A stretch of DNA of 16,880 nucleotides, taken from positions 1 through 16,880 of the forward strand of contig JAHEJE010000022.1 in the NCBI GenBank assembly GCA_024639035.1, in the 5' to 3' direction. A program made the position numbers and the translations under genes. The first letter of the stretch is position 1. The number at the start of each line of letters is the position of its first letter. The notes under the pieces were generated by a model. That model searched no databases. It was not told the DNA's origin and saw nothing but the letters and a program-made list of their open reading frames with translations. The DNA comes from Alphaproteobacteria bacterium. GTDB lineage: Bacteria > Pseudomonadota > Alphaproteobacteria > Rhizobiales > Aestuariivirgaceae. Shown here piece after piece: positions 1 to 5,861 of this stretch.

Positions 1-12
1 TCGCGCTGAGAC

Positions 13-39
13 ATGGACCCTCGGGTCAAGCCCGAGCGA
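13..39. repeat. REP-like hairpin (CTCGGG-TCAAG-CCCGAG)
   Basis: A perfect 6-bp inverted repeat, CTCGGG at 20-25 and CCCGAG at 31-36, encloses the loop TCAAG. The core resembles the dispersed CTCGGGTCAAGCCCGAG palindromes that occur in very many copies between genes in alphaproteobacteria; that comparison is from general knowledge and was not searched. It lies about 85 bp before the first gene and may sit just beyond the 3' end of a gene outside the window. The absence of a T-tract argues against an intrinsic terminator. Confidence 0.5.
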
Positions 40-120
40 GGCGCAATGCGTTAGAGCCGTTACCGGCGCCGACGCCATGTTCCGGTGTTCGCAGAGGTTG
101 CTGGAACCGTAAGCCTGGCC

Positions 121-585
121 ATGCCATCACCAATCCAAATACTCGTCGACGCCGACGCCTGCCCGGTCAAGGAAGAGGTCTACAAAGTCGCCTTTCGCAC
201 CAGCACGCCGGTGACCGTCGTTGCCAATTCCTACATGCGCCTGCCGGAGCACCCGTTGATCTCGCGCGTGGTGGTCGATGATCAACCCGATGCCGCCGAC
301 GACCACATCGCCGAGCACACCACGCCGCGCACCATCGTCATCACCGCCGACATCCTGCTTGCCGAACGCTGCCTCAACGCTTCCGCAACGGTGATCGCTC
401 CAAACGGAAGACCGTTCACCGACGCCGCCATCGCCATGGCCGTCGCCACCCGCGCCATCATGGTCGACATCCGCGCCGGCGGCGAACAAACCAGCGGTCC
501 GCCACCGTTCACCAAGGCCGACCGCTCGCGCTTCCTGAACACGCTTGATGCCGCCCTGGTGCGGCTGCAAAAGGCCGGCGCGTGA
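121..585 (+). CDS. UPF0178 (YaiI/YqxD, DUF188) family protein
   Basis: A 154-residue protein, the normal length for UPF0178/DUF188. The family signature is at the N-terminus: a beta-strand followed by VDADACPVK (residues 9-17). The C-terminal segment FTKADRSRFLNTLD is also typical. The fold is thought to be PIN/NYN-like, with the acidic residues of the DADAC motif possibly binding metal, but the biological role is unknown, so no reaction is assigned. I chose ATG at 121 rather than GTG at 85, because the extra 12 residues are not family-like and 121 begins directly before the first conserved strand. The last four bases (GTGA) overlap the start of the next gene, so the pair is probably translationally coupled. 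Cytoplasmic; no signal peptide or membrane segment is visible. Confidence 0.9.
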   Translation: MPSPIQILVDADACPVKEEVYKVAFRTSTPVTVVANSYMRLPEHPLISRVVVDDQPDAADDHIAEHTTPRTIVITADILLAERCLNASATVIAPNGRPFTDAAIAMAVATRAIMVDIRAGGEQTSGPPPFTKADRSRFLNTLDAALVRLQKAGA

Positions 586-1784
586 GTAAGCCGCAACTTT
601 ACGACGCCATCATTCTCGGTGCCGGCGGCGCCGGCCTGATGTGTGCCGCCACCGCCGGCCAGCGCGGCCGCAAGGTGCTGTTGATCGATCACAACGCCGA
701 ACCGGGCCAAAAGATCCTCATCTCCGGCGGCGGCCGCTGCAACTTCACCAACCTCAGCACCCCGGCAACCTGCTATCTGTCGGCCAATAAACACTTCGCC
801 AAGTCAGCCCTCGCCCGTTACGCGCCGCAAGACTTCATTCGGCTGGTCGAGCACCACAACATCGCCTGGCACGAGAAGACCCTCGGCCAGTTGTTCTGCG
901 ATGGCCCGGCAAGCCAGATCGTCGCCATGCTGCGCACCGAATGCGCCCGCGGCCAAGTCGAGGAATGCTACGCCAGCCCGATCCGCGACGTCACCCACGC
1001 CGATGGCCGCTTCACCGTCCGCCACGGCGAACGAACGTCCTCAGCCAGCAAGCTGGTCATCGCCACCGGCGGCCTGTCGATCCCCAAGCTCGGCGCCACC
1101 GGCCTTGCCTACGATCTTGCCAAACAGTTCGGACTGGACGTCATCACCCCGCGTCCGGCTCTCGTGCCGCTTACGCTCGCCGGCAAGGACGCCCTGTTCC
1201 AAACCCTGTCCGGCGTGGCAGCGCCCGTCATCGCAACCGCCGGCAAGACATCATTCCGCGAGGCCGCCTTGTTTACACACAAAGGCCTGTCCGGCCCGGC
1301 CATCCTGCAAATCTCCACCTATTGGCAGCCCGGCCACCCCCTCACCATCAACTTCCTGCCCGATCAACACTCCGGCTGGCTCATCGCCGCCAAGGCGCAA
1401 GCGCCCCGCAGCCACCTGGCAAGAAACCTTGCAGCGCATCTGCCCGCCCGCCTCGCCGAGGCCCTCGCCGAACGCATCGCCCTTGCCGGCGAACTCGCCA
1501 ACCTGACCGACCGCAGTCTCACTCAGGCCGAACACGACCTCGCCAGCTGGCCGTTCCGGCCAAGCGGCACCGAGGGCTTCAAGAAGGCCGAGGTTACCGC
1601 CGGCGGCATTGCAACTTCGGCGCTGTCATCCACGACCATGCAGGCCAAGTCCGTGCCCGGTCTCTACGCCATCGGCGAGGCCGTCGACGTCACCGGCTGG
1701 CTCGGCGGCTACAACTTCCAGTGGGCCTGGTCGAGTGCGGTTGCCGCCGGCGAGGCGCTTACATCTTCAACCCGCGCGCAATGA
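582..1784 (+). CDS. HI0933/BaiN (YhiN)-family FAD-dependent oxidoreductase
   Basis: A 400-residue cytoplasmic flavoprotein. The N-terminal Rossmann motif ILGAGGAG (residues 11-18) binds the ADP part of FAD. It is followed by PGQKILISGGGRCNFTN (41-57), the hallmark of the HI0933/TIGR00275 family. The C-terminus has GGYNFQWAWSSAVAAGEA, the second FAD-contacting segment. Length and motif order match full-length members. The family includes BaiN, proposed to act on bile-acid intermediates in gut clostridia, but most proteobacterial members (YhiN) have no known substrate, and I would not transfer the bile-acid role. Translation starts at GTG 582, inside the stop of the preceding gene (4-bp overlap). 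The 3' end overlaps the opposing LOG-family gene by 26 bp. Confidence 0.93.
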   Translation: MSKPQLYDAIILGAGGAGLMCAATAGQRGRKVLLIDHNAEPGQKILISGGGRCNFTNLSTPATCYLSANKHFAKSALARYAPQDFIRLVEHHNIAWHEKTLGQLFCDGPASQIVAMLRTECARGQVEECYASPIRDVTHADGRFTVRHGERTSSASKLVIATGGLSIPKLGATGLAYDLAKQFGLDVITPRPALVPLTLAGKDALFQTLSGVAAPVIATAGKTSFREAALFTHKGLSGPAILQISTYWQPGHPLTINFLPDQHSGWLIAAKAQAPRSHLARNLAAHLPARLAEALAERIALAGELANLTDRSLTQAEHDLASWPFRPSGTEGFKKAEVTAGGIATSALSSTTMQAKSVPGLYAIGEAVDVTGWLGGYNFQWAWSSAVAAGEALTSSTRAQ

Positions 1785-2517
1785 GGGTCTGCCAGATGCT
1801 CTGCGCAGTATCGGCGAAGGCGAACAGGTCGACATCCTCACGGTCGATGGTGCCGTGCTCGATGAAGGTGTCGAAGTTGACCGCCGAGGTCCAGTAGCTC
1901 TCATCGGCCAGCACGATCGGCACATGCGACATCTTCTGGGTCTGGCGCAGGGTGAGGATCTCGAACAGCTCGTCCATGGTGCCGAAGCCGCCGGGGAACA
2001 CCACCAGGGCATTGGCCCGCATCGCCAGATGCATCTTGCGCATGGCGAAGTAGTGGAACTGGAAGGTCAGTTCCGGTGTCGTGTAGGGATTGGGCAGTTG
2101 CTCGTGCGGCAGGGTGATGTTGAAGCCGATGCTCGGGGCGCCGGCATCGAGTGCGCCCTGGTTGGCCGCCGCCATGATGCCCGGCCCGCCACCGGTGGCG
2201 ATGACGTTGCGGTGCAAGCCGCCATTGTTGTCAGCATCGAGCGCCCCGCCGTTCAGCGACGCCAGTTTGCCGAAAGCCCGCGCCGTGTTGTACCAGTGCG
2301 TGCGCTCGCCGCCGTCATCGGGGTGAAAGCGGGCGCTGCCGAACACCACGATGGTCGATTCAATCTTTGCCGCCCGCAGATACTCCTCGGCCTTGGAATA
2401 CTCCAGCAGGAAGCGCACGCCCCGATTGCTGTCGCTCAGTAGGTAGTCCTGGTCCATAGCCGGCAATGTATAGGACGGCGAGGTCAGCTGGGCAGATACA
2501 TCTTTGCTGTCTGGCAT
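1759..2517 (-). CDS. LOG family protein (TIGR00730-like Rossmann fold)
   Basis: A 252-residue protein with the two LOG-family signatures: GGGPGIM (109-115) and PGGFGTMDELFE (175-186), plus the conserved Arg at 160. LOG proteins, once annotated as lysine decarboxylases, hydrolyse cytokinin-type or other nucleoside 5'-monophosphates to base and ribose 5-phosphate. PpnN of E. coli is a larger relative. The catalytic Arg and the Glu in the PGGxGTxxE motif are both present, so the protein looks active; the substrate here is unknown. The N-terminus is about 60 residues longer than compact LOG enzymes and contains the polar stretch before IVVFGSAR, as in the larger alphaproteobacterial subgroup. I chose ATG at 2517 over ATG at 2562; ATG at 2457 is also possible. 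It lies 60 bp downstream of the transporter gene on the same strand and may be co-transcribed with it. Confidence 0.88.
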   Translation of the reverse strand: MPDSKDVSAQLTSPSYTLPAMDQDYLLSDSNRGVRFLLEYSKAEEYLRAAKIESTIVVFGSARFHPDDGGERTHWYNTARAFGKLASLNGGALDADNNGGLHRNVIATGGGPGIMAAANQGALDAGAPSIGFNITLPHEQLPNPYTTPELTFQFHYFAMRKMHLAMRANALVVFPGGFGTMDELFEILTLRQTQKMSHVPIVLADESYWTSAVNFDTFIEHGTIDREDVDLFAFADTAQSIWQTLIARGLKM

Positions 2518-2577
2518 GAGCGGCGGCTTCCCTGTTGATCGATGCGCACCGAGCCATCGCACAGACGCGGGTCCGCC

Positions 2578-3672
2578 TCAAGTCACGACTGTTTGCCCAC
2601 CGTCCGGCGTCCGGTAGATGCCGCTGCCGGCCGGGCGACCGTCCTGCCACTCGCCTTCGTAGACCAGATCCGGCCAGGCGGTGCCCGCACCCCATATCAT
2701 GGTGCCGGTGCCATGCATCAGCCCGGCCTGCCATTCGCCGTCGTAGCGGCTGCCGTCGGGCCAGGTGTAGGCCGACACCGCCGCCGCGACCGGGCCCGCA
2801 TCCGCCGCCTGCCAGGGCAGCTTCTCGATGGTGATCAGCGCAACGCCCGAGATCACCACGGCGCCGCCGGCCAGCGACGTCGCCGTCAGCACTTCGCCGA
2901 GAAACACCGCCCCGCCGATCCCGGCGAACACCGGCAGCAGCAGCAGGAACGGCCCGACCATATGCACCGGATGGCGCCGCACCAGGGTGTACCACATGCC
3001 GTAGCCCAGCGCCGTCATGATCAGCCCGAGATAGGCGACCGCCGCCCAGACGATGGGCCCGGCAGTCATCACCGCGTCGATGTGGTTATCCTCGAATATC
3101 GCCGACATCACGAACAGCTGCGGCGTCGCGCACACCGCCACCCAGGCGGTCACCGTCAGTCCGTCGATGTTCTTCAGCATGCGCACCAGCACCTGACCCA
3201 GGGCCCATGTCAGCGCCCCGCCGATCACCAGCAGCATCGACACCCAGGCCCCGTCGAAACGCGGCTGGCCGGCGATCAGCCCGACGCCGGAGAACGCCAG
3301 CACAATGCCCAGCCATTTGCGCACCCCCGGCTGTTCGCCGAGCAGCACCATGCCAAGGATGACCAGAAACGGCACCTCGAGCTGCACCACCAGGGCGGCA
3401 ATCGAGGCATCCAGGCCCTTCAGGCCGGTGAAGGTCAGCGAATACTGGATTGCCGCCGAAATGATGGCGATGCCGAATATCTTGCTGATCGAGCCGAGCG
3501 GCGGGCGCACGAACCACACCAGAACCAGCGCCGTCAGGGCGAACCTGAACGCCATCAGCAGGATCGGCGGAAAATGCGCAATCGCCGCCTTGGCAAAAAC
3601 AAACCCCATGCCCCAGATCAGCGCGACGCTGAGGCCCATGAGGTAGTCCAGCCAGCCTAATCTCGTTGCCAT
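2578..3672 (-). CDS. EamA/DMT-family transporter with C-terminal MORN repeats
   Basis: A 364-residue inner-membrane protein in two parts. Residues about 7-283 are a normal two-EamA-domain drug/metabolite transporter with roughly ten hydrophobic helices. They begin LGWLDYLMGLSVALIWGMGF and include LEVPFLVILGMVLLGEQP (98-115) and, in the second half, a matching FLGE (257-260). This resembles O-acetylserine/cysteine or amino-acid exporters of the EamA/RhaT group, but the substrate cannot be read from the sequence. After a short Ala-rich linker (about 288-301) the protein continues with MORN-type repeats: YTWPDGSRYDGEW (302-314), the unit starting YDGEWQAGLMHGTG (310-323), and YEGEWQDGRPAGSG (338-351) ending YRTPDG. 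These show the Y-x-GEW-x-x-G-x-x-x-G-x-G pattern. With ten helices the tail should face the cytoplasm. One uninterrupted frame covers both parts. MORN repeats usually bind membrane lipids or proteins, so a regulatory or anchoring role is possible (inference). The ribosome binding site is weak. Confidence 0.9.
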   Translation of the reverse strand: MATRLGWLDYLMGLSVALIWGMGFVFAKAAIAHFPPILLMAFRFALTALVLVWFVRPPLGSISKIFGIAIISAAIQYSLTFTGLKGLDASIAALVVQLEVPFLVILGMVLLGEQPGVRKWLGIVLAFSGVGLIAGQPRFDGAWVSMLLVIGGALTWALGQVLVRMLKNIDGLTVTAWVAVCATPQLFVMSAIFEDNHIDAVMTAGPIVWAAVAYLGLIMTALGYGMWYTLVRRHPVHMVGPFLLLLPVFAGIGGAVFLGEVLTATSLAGGAVVISGVALITIEKLPWQAADAGPVAAAVSAYTWPDGSRYDGEWQAGLMHGTGTMIWGAGTAWPDLVYEGEWQDGRPAGSGIYRTPDGGQTVVT

Positions 3673-3772
3673 GCCCGGGCGCCGCTTCTTGCAATGTCGG
3701 TAATGCTATTTAAGCCTTTGCAACATGCCGGTCCAGCGCCGTGCAGACCGCGGGCATGACGCCAAACAGAAC

Positions 3773-3803
3773 AAAGACGCGAAGGTGGCGGCTTCGCGTC
3801 TTT
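3773..3803 (-). terminator. Perfect 12-bp stem-loop, possible minus-strand terminator
   Basis: AAAGACGCGAAG (3773-3784) and CTTCGCGTCTTT (3792-3803) pair perfectly around a 7-nt loop. Read on the minus strand the stem is followed by TTTGTTCTGTTT, a usable but interrupted U-tract. On the plus strand it is followed by TTTGCGGG, which is poorer. No protein gene ends here on either strand, so as a terminator it would end an unannotated minus-strand transcript. Otherwise it is a leader or attenuator structure. Confidence 0.5.
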
Positions 3804-3851
3804 GCGGGCTCTGCGATCGTGCGCCGGTTATGCTCCGGCTTGACAGATCCC

Positions 3852-3912
3852 ATTCAGGAAAGGTGAAGGGCGGGAGGGAACGTGGGGGGGAACCTTCAGG
3901 GCCTTCCTGAAT
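3852..3912. ncRNA. Long-range hairpin enclosing a G4 / C-rich loop (possible small RNA)
   Basis: ATTCAGGAA (3852-3860) and TTCCTGAAT (3904-3912) are perfect complements. An adjoining AAGGT/ACCTT pairing (3860-3864 with 3892-3896) could extend the stem, with a bulge at 3897-3903. The enclosed strand is G-rich on plus: four G-runs at 3868-3870, 3872-3874, 3876-3878 and 3884-3890, separated by 1, 1 and 5 nt, which meets the usual G-quadruplex rule. Read on minus, the same loop is C-rich (CCCTCCCGCCC), like the anti-Shine-Dalgarno loops of several alphaproteobacterial small RNAs. With the minus-strand terminator-like hairpin at 3773-3803 this could form a minus-strand RNA of roughly 140-190 nt. 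That is inference; no clear promoter was found. Confidence 0.3.
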
Positions 3913-3953
3913 TTCTTCGATTACGAGGAAGAGTGCATGTCTTGTGTGTGTGT

Positions 3954-3967
3954 TCGATCTCCATCAA
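3954..3967. promoter_or_regulatory. FNR-box-like dyad TCGAT-CTCC-ATCAA
   Basis: The sequence matches 9 of 10 defined positions of the FNR consensus TTGAT-N4-ATCAA. It is 123 bp before the start of a CRP/FNR-superfamily regulator. The regulator encoded there has CRP-type rather than FNR-type recognition residues, so if this site is real it may be read by another FNR/FixK-type protein. Confidence 0.4.
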
Positions 3968-4014
3968 GTTGCCGTTGTGTTGTGTCGACATTAGCCGTAC
4001 CGAACCGGGCTGCA

Positions 4015-4030
4015 TGTGCATTCCGTCACC
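4015..4030. promoter_or_regulatory. CRP-box-like dyad TGTGC-ATTCCG-TCACC
   Basis: It matches 8 of 10 positions of the CRP consensus TGTGA-N6-TCACA with exact spacing, and lies 60 bp before the start codon of the regulator at 4091. The regulator's predicted recognition helix carries the Arg-Glu-x-x-x-Arg set that reads TGTGA half-sites in E. coli CRP. Autoregulation is therefore plausible (inference). Confidence 0.4.
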
Positions 4031-4055
4031 TCGCGGATCGCCGGGCAAATCCCCG

Positions 4056-4067
4056 GTTGACGTCAAC
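4056..4067. promoter_or_regulatory. Perfect 12-bp palindrome GTTGACGTCAAC
   Basis: GTTGAC and GTCAAC abut with no spacer, 23 bp before the start codon at 4091. It could be an operator or contain a -35-like TTGACG. No matching -10 is visible at the right distance, and so close to the gene such a promoter would leave almost no leader. The function is unassigned. Confidence 0.35.
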
Positions 4068-4090
4068 GCCGGACATGCCAAGATGCACCG

Positions 4091-4774
4091 ATGAGCAGCG
4101 TAATCGAAATCCCCCTGATGAACGGCTTGACCGAGCAGCAGGCCGCCGATCTCGACCGGCACGTCCGCTGGACCACCTACGACGCCAATGAGTTGATCAT
4201 CGATTACGACGAACCGTCACGGGAGATCCGCTTCGTGATGTCCGGAAAGGTCCGCATCCTGCTGCGCACCCCGACCGGCAAGGAAGTGATCCTCGACGAG
4301 CTGGGACCGGGCAAGTATTTCGGCGAGATGGCCGCCATCGACAAATCGAGCCGCTCGGCCAATGTCACCGCTTTGGAGGTCTCCAAGGTCTGCGTCATGC
4401 CGGCGCCGGTGTTTCTGCAGCTGATGCGCGACAATGGCGATCTGTCGCTCGATGTCCTGCGGCTGCTGAGCACCCGGGTGCGCGAGCTCAACCATCGCCT
4501 CGGCGAGCACACCTTCCTGACCACGCGCCAGCGGCTGTGCGCCGAACTGCTGCGCCAGTCGCGCCCGCGCGGCAACGACCCGGCGCAGCGGATCGTGTCG
4601 CCACCGCCGCTGCAGAAGGATATCGCCGACCGGATCGGCACCCAGCGTGAAGTGGTTACCCGCGAGCTTTCGGCATTGAAGAAGATCGGTCTCGTCGAGA
4701 CGACGCGCGGCGGCCTCGTGCTGCTCGATCCCAAGGGCATCAACGAGGTGATCTCGGATGCTCTTGTTCGCTGA
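4091..4774 (+). CDS. CRP/FNR-family transcriptional regulator
   Basis: A 227-residue cytoplasmic DNA-binding protein. The N-terminal cyclic-nucleotide-binding beta-roll spans about residues 10-125 and includes YFGEMAAIDKSSRSA (76-90), which has the Gly-Glu and Arg-Ser of the phosphate-binding cassette of CRP. Binding of cAMP or a similar nucleotide is therefore likely. A long dimerisation helix follows. The C-terminal Crp-type winged helix-turn-helix is LQKDIADRIGTQREVVTREL (174-193), in which Arg186, Glu187 and Arg191 correspond to CRP Arg180, Glu181 and Arg185. There is no N-terminal cysteine cluster, so it is not an iron-sulfur FNR. Start ATG 4091 has no strong Shine-Dalgarno; ATG 4118 is an alternative. 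It faces a minus-strand gene with only 9 bp between stops. The upstream region carries FNR-like and CRP-like dyads, which suggests self-control or control by a second regulator. Confidence 0.92.
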   Translation: MSSVIEIPLMNGLTEQQAADLDRHVRWTTYDANELIIDYDEPSREIRFVMSGKVRILLRTPTGKEVILDELGPGKYFGEMAAIDKSSRSANVTALEVSKVCVMPAPVFLQLMRDNGDLSLDVLRLLSTRVRELNHRLGEHTFLTTRQRLCAELLRQSRPRGNDPAQRIVSPPPLQKDIADRIGTQREVVTRELSALKKIGLVETTRGGLVLLDPKGINEVISDALVR

Positions 4775-4783
4775 AGGCGAAAA

Positions 4784-5278
4784 CTACTTCCAGATGCCGA
4801 GCCGACGCCGCTTTGCCTTCTCGGCATCCAGCGCATAGCGGTTGGACTTGTGGCCGTCGGCCTTGGCCAGGCCGGACAAGACCAATTCCCGCGAAATGTC
4901 CTTGCGGCCGGTCAGGCACGTGGCGATCGGAACGCCGTTTTCGAACTCGCCGTCGATGTGATAGCACGTCGCCGAGGCCAGCCGGATGATCGCCTTGAGC
5001 CGCTTGGTGGCGGCCTCGCCGCAGGGCCACTCGATGCCGGCCTTGTTGAAGCAGGTTTCGCTCGGGCCCGGGGCCGTCGAGCCGTGCAGGACGATATCGA
5101 TGCCACCCCAGCAACTGCCGTCGCGAAATTCTCCGCCGATCTGAATTCGATTACCATCGACGACGCATACCGGCCCGCTGATGACGGCATCGCTGGCCGC
5201 CGGCAGCGTCGCGGCCGCCAGGGCACAAACGGTGCCGACCCACAACTTAAAGGTGTTGAGCATCCTGATCTTGCGCAT
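4784..5278 (-). CDS. Secreted SNase-like (thermonuclease-fold) protein, active site degenerate
   Basis: A 164-residue protein with a signal peptide: MRKIR, then a hydrophobic stretch (about 9-26) and a likely cleavage after AASDA (near 31). The remainder follows the staphylococcal nuclease (TNase/SNc) plan: VVDGNRIQIGG (39-49), PCGEAATKRL (85-94), ATCLTGRKDISRELVLSGLAKAD (in 119-141), YALDAEKAKRRRLGIW (148-163). Aligned by eye to nuclease, the metal and catalytic positions are changed: Asp21 to Asn (in VDGN), and the Arg35-Asp40-Glu43 segment reads IVLHGSTAPG with none of the three. The region of Arg87 (ENGVPIATC) also lacks Arg. It is therefore probably not a nuclease; it may bind a ligand or protein in the periplasm. 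Several cysteines (38, 56, 76, 86, 105, 121) could form disulfides. I chose ATG 5278, preceded by GGAGAG, over 5374, because the longer frame runs into the rpsU terminator. Confidence 0.82.
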   Translation of the reverse strand: MRKIRMLNTFKLWVGTVCALAAATLPAASDAVISGPVCVVDGNRIQIGGEFRDGSCWGGIDIVLHGSTAPGPSETCFNKAGIEWPCGEAATKRLKAIIRLASATCYHIDGEFENGVPIATCLTGRKDISRELVLSGLAKADGHKSNRYALDAEKAKRRRLGIWK

Positions 5279-5354
5279 CCTCAGGCTCTCCGCGTTTGGC
5301 CGAACACTCACCGTCCAATGACTATACTCGGCATCGCCGGCCAAACTGCAAGCG

Positions 5355-5384
5355 CAAAATCTCCGGCAAGCCAATGCCGGAGAT
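5355..5384 (-). terminator. Intrinsic terminator of rpsU
   Basis: A perfect 10-bp stem, ATCTCCGGCA (5359-5368) with TGCCGGAGAT (5375-5384), has a 6-nt loop. On the minus strand it is followed by TTTTGCGC. It lies 50 bp beyond the rpsU stop and before the signal-peptide gene, so it separates the two minus-strand units. Confidence 0.8.
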
Positions 5385-5433
5385 CCAAACAGCCGCGATT
5401 TCAGCGGCGGAAACCTTGAAGAAATTAACTGCT

Positions 5434-5655
5434 CTAGCGCTTGCCGGACGGCGCCAGGCCTTCGCGCTGCAACTTCTTGCGGGCCAGCTTGCGCGACCGG
5501 CGGATCGCTTCGGCCTTCTCGCGCGCCCGCTTTTCCGATGGCTTTTCATAGTGGCCACGCAGCTTCATTTCGCGAAAGATGCCTTCGCGCTGCATCTTCT
5601 TCTTCAGCGCCTTGAGCGCCTGATCGACATTGTTGTCGCGTACAATAACCTGCAC
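5434..5655 (-). CDS. rpsU: 30S ribosomal protein S21
   Basis: A 73-residue basic protein with the highly conserved S21 sequence from its start: MQVIVRDNNVDQALKALKKK, then MQREGIFREMKLRGHYEKPSEK, ending in an Arg/Lys-rich helix (RRSRKLARKKLQREG). S21 binds the platform of the small ribosomal subunit near the 3' end of 16S rRNA and helps mRNA selection at initiation. Length and sequence are normal for alphaproteobacteria. The start codon is GTG (5653-5655 read on the minus strand) with a GGAG about ten bases upstream. A good intrinsic terminator follows at 5355-5384, so it is probably transcribed alone. A convincing -10/-35 pair could not be fixed, although TTGACA occurs at 5698-5703 on the minus strand. 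Confidence 0.97.
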   Translation of the reverse strand: MQVIVRDNNVDQALKALKKKMQREGIFREMKLRGHYEKPSEKRAREKAEAIRRSRKLARKKLQREGLAPSGKR

Positions 5656-5861
5656 GGTGGTTCTACTCCGCGTTTCGTTTCAACCGTTATGGCAATATGT
5701 CAATGCGATATCGTTTAACGGGTTGCGGCAATCGCATCGTCCGATGCCAAACCCATTACAGCCAACCGCAGCTGATCATGATTGCTGCGGGTGATAGCAG
5801 ACTTGCCAAACCGTGTCGAGGGCAAAGCATGCATCTTCGTCGCCGTGACCGGCGGTTGTCA

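Larger units (their letters stand above)
3673..4090. other. 418-bp divergent intergenic region with hairpins and G4 motif
   Basis: This is the only stretch over 300 bp without a convincing gene. It separates the minus-strand transporter from the plus-strand CRP/FNR-type regulator. From left to right it contains a perfect 12-bp stem-loop (3773-3803), a 5-bp stem-loop GCCGG/CCGGC (3823-3839), a 9-bp stem ATTCAGGAA/TTCCTGAAT (3852-3912) enclosing a G-quadruplex motif, a TG-rich stretch (3940-3990), an FNR-box-like dyad, a CRP-box-like dyad and a 12-bp palindrome. Two overlapping open frames (3882-4094 and 3896-4162) have no recognisable product and no good ribosome binding site. I regard the region as regulatory or RNA-coding. 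Confidence 0.6.

Noticed and set aside
941..1897. 318-codon open frame inside and beyond the flavoprotein gene
   Set aside because: An Arg/Pro-rich out-of-frame translation of the HI0933-type gene, typical of high-GC frame shadows.
2542..3660. 372-codon plus-strand open frame opposite the transporter gene
   Set aside because: It is the antisense shadow of the EamA-MORN gene in GC-rich DNA. It is rich in His, Arg and Gln with no recognisable domain, whereas the minus-strand frame has a clear membrane protein.
3882..4162. Two overlapping short frames in the large intergenic region (3882-4094 plus, 3896-4162 minus)
   Set aside because: There is no recognisable product, no good ribosome binding site, and they cover the dyad elements and the start of the regulator gene.
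5675..5703. rpsU promoter with -35 TTGACA at 5698-5703
   Set aside because: The -35 is perfect on the minus strand, but the hexamer at the right distance is AAACGA. The start would also leave a leader too short for the Shine-Dalgarno, so it may be chance.
5766..5790. CCGCAGC/GCTGCGG dyad as terminator of purK
   Set aside because: The stem is 7 bp with an 11-nt loop and no U-tract on the minus strand, and it lies 70 bp or more after the stop. It is too weak to call.
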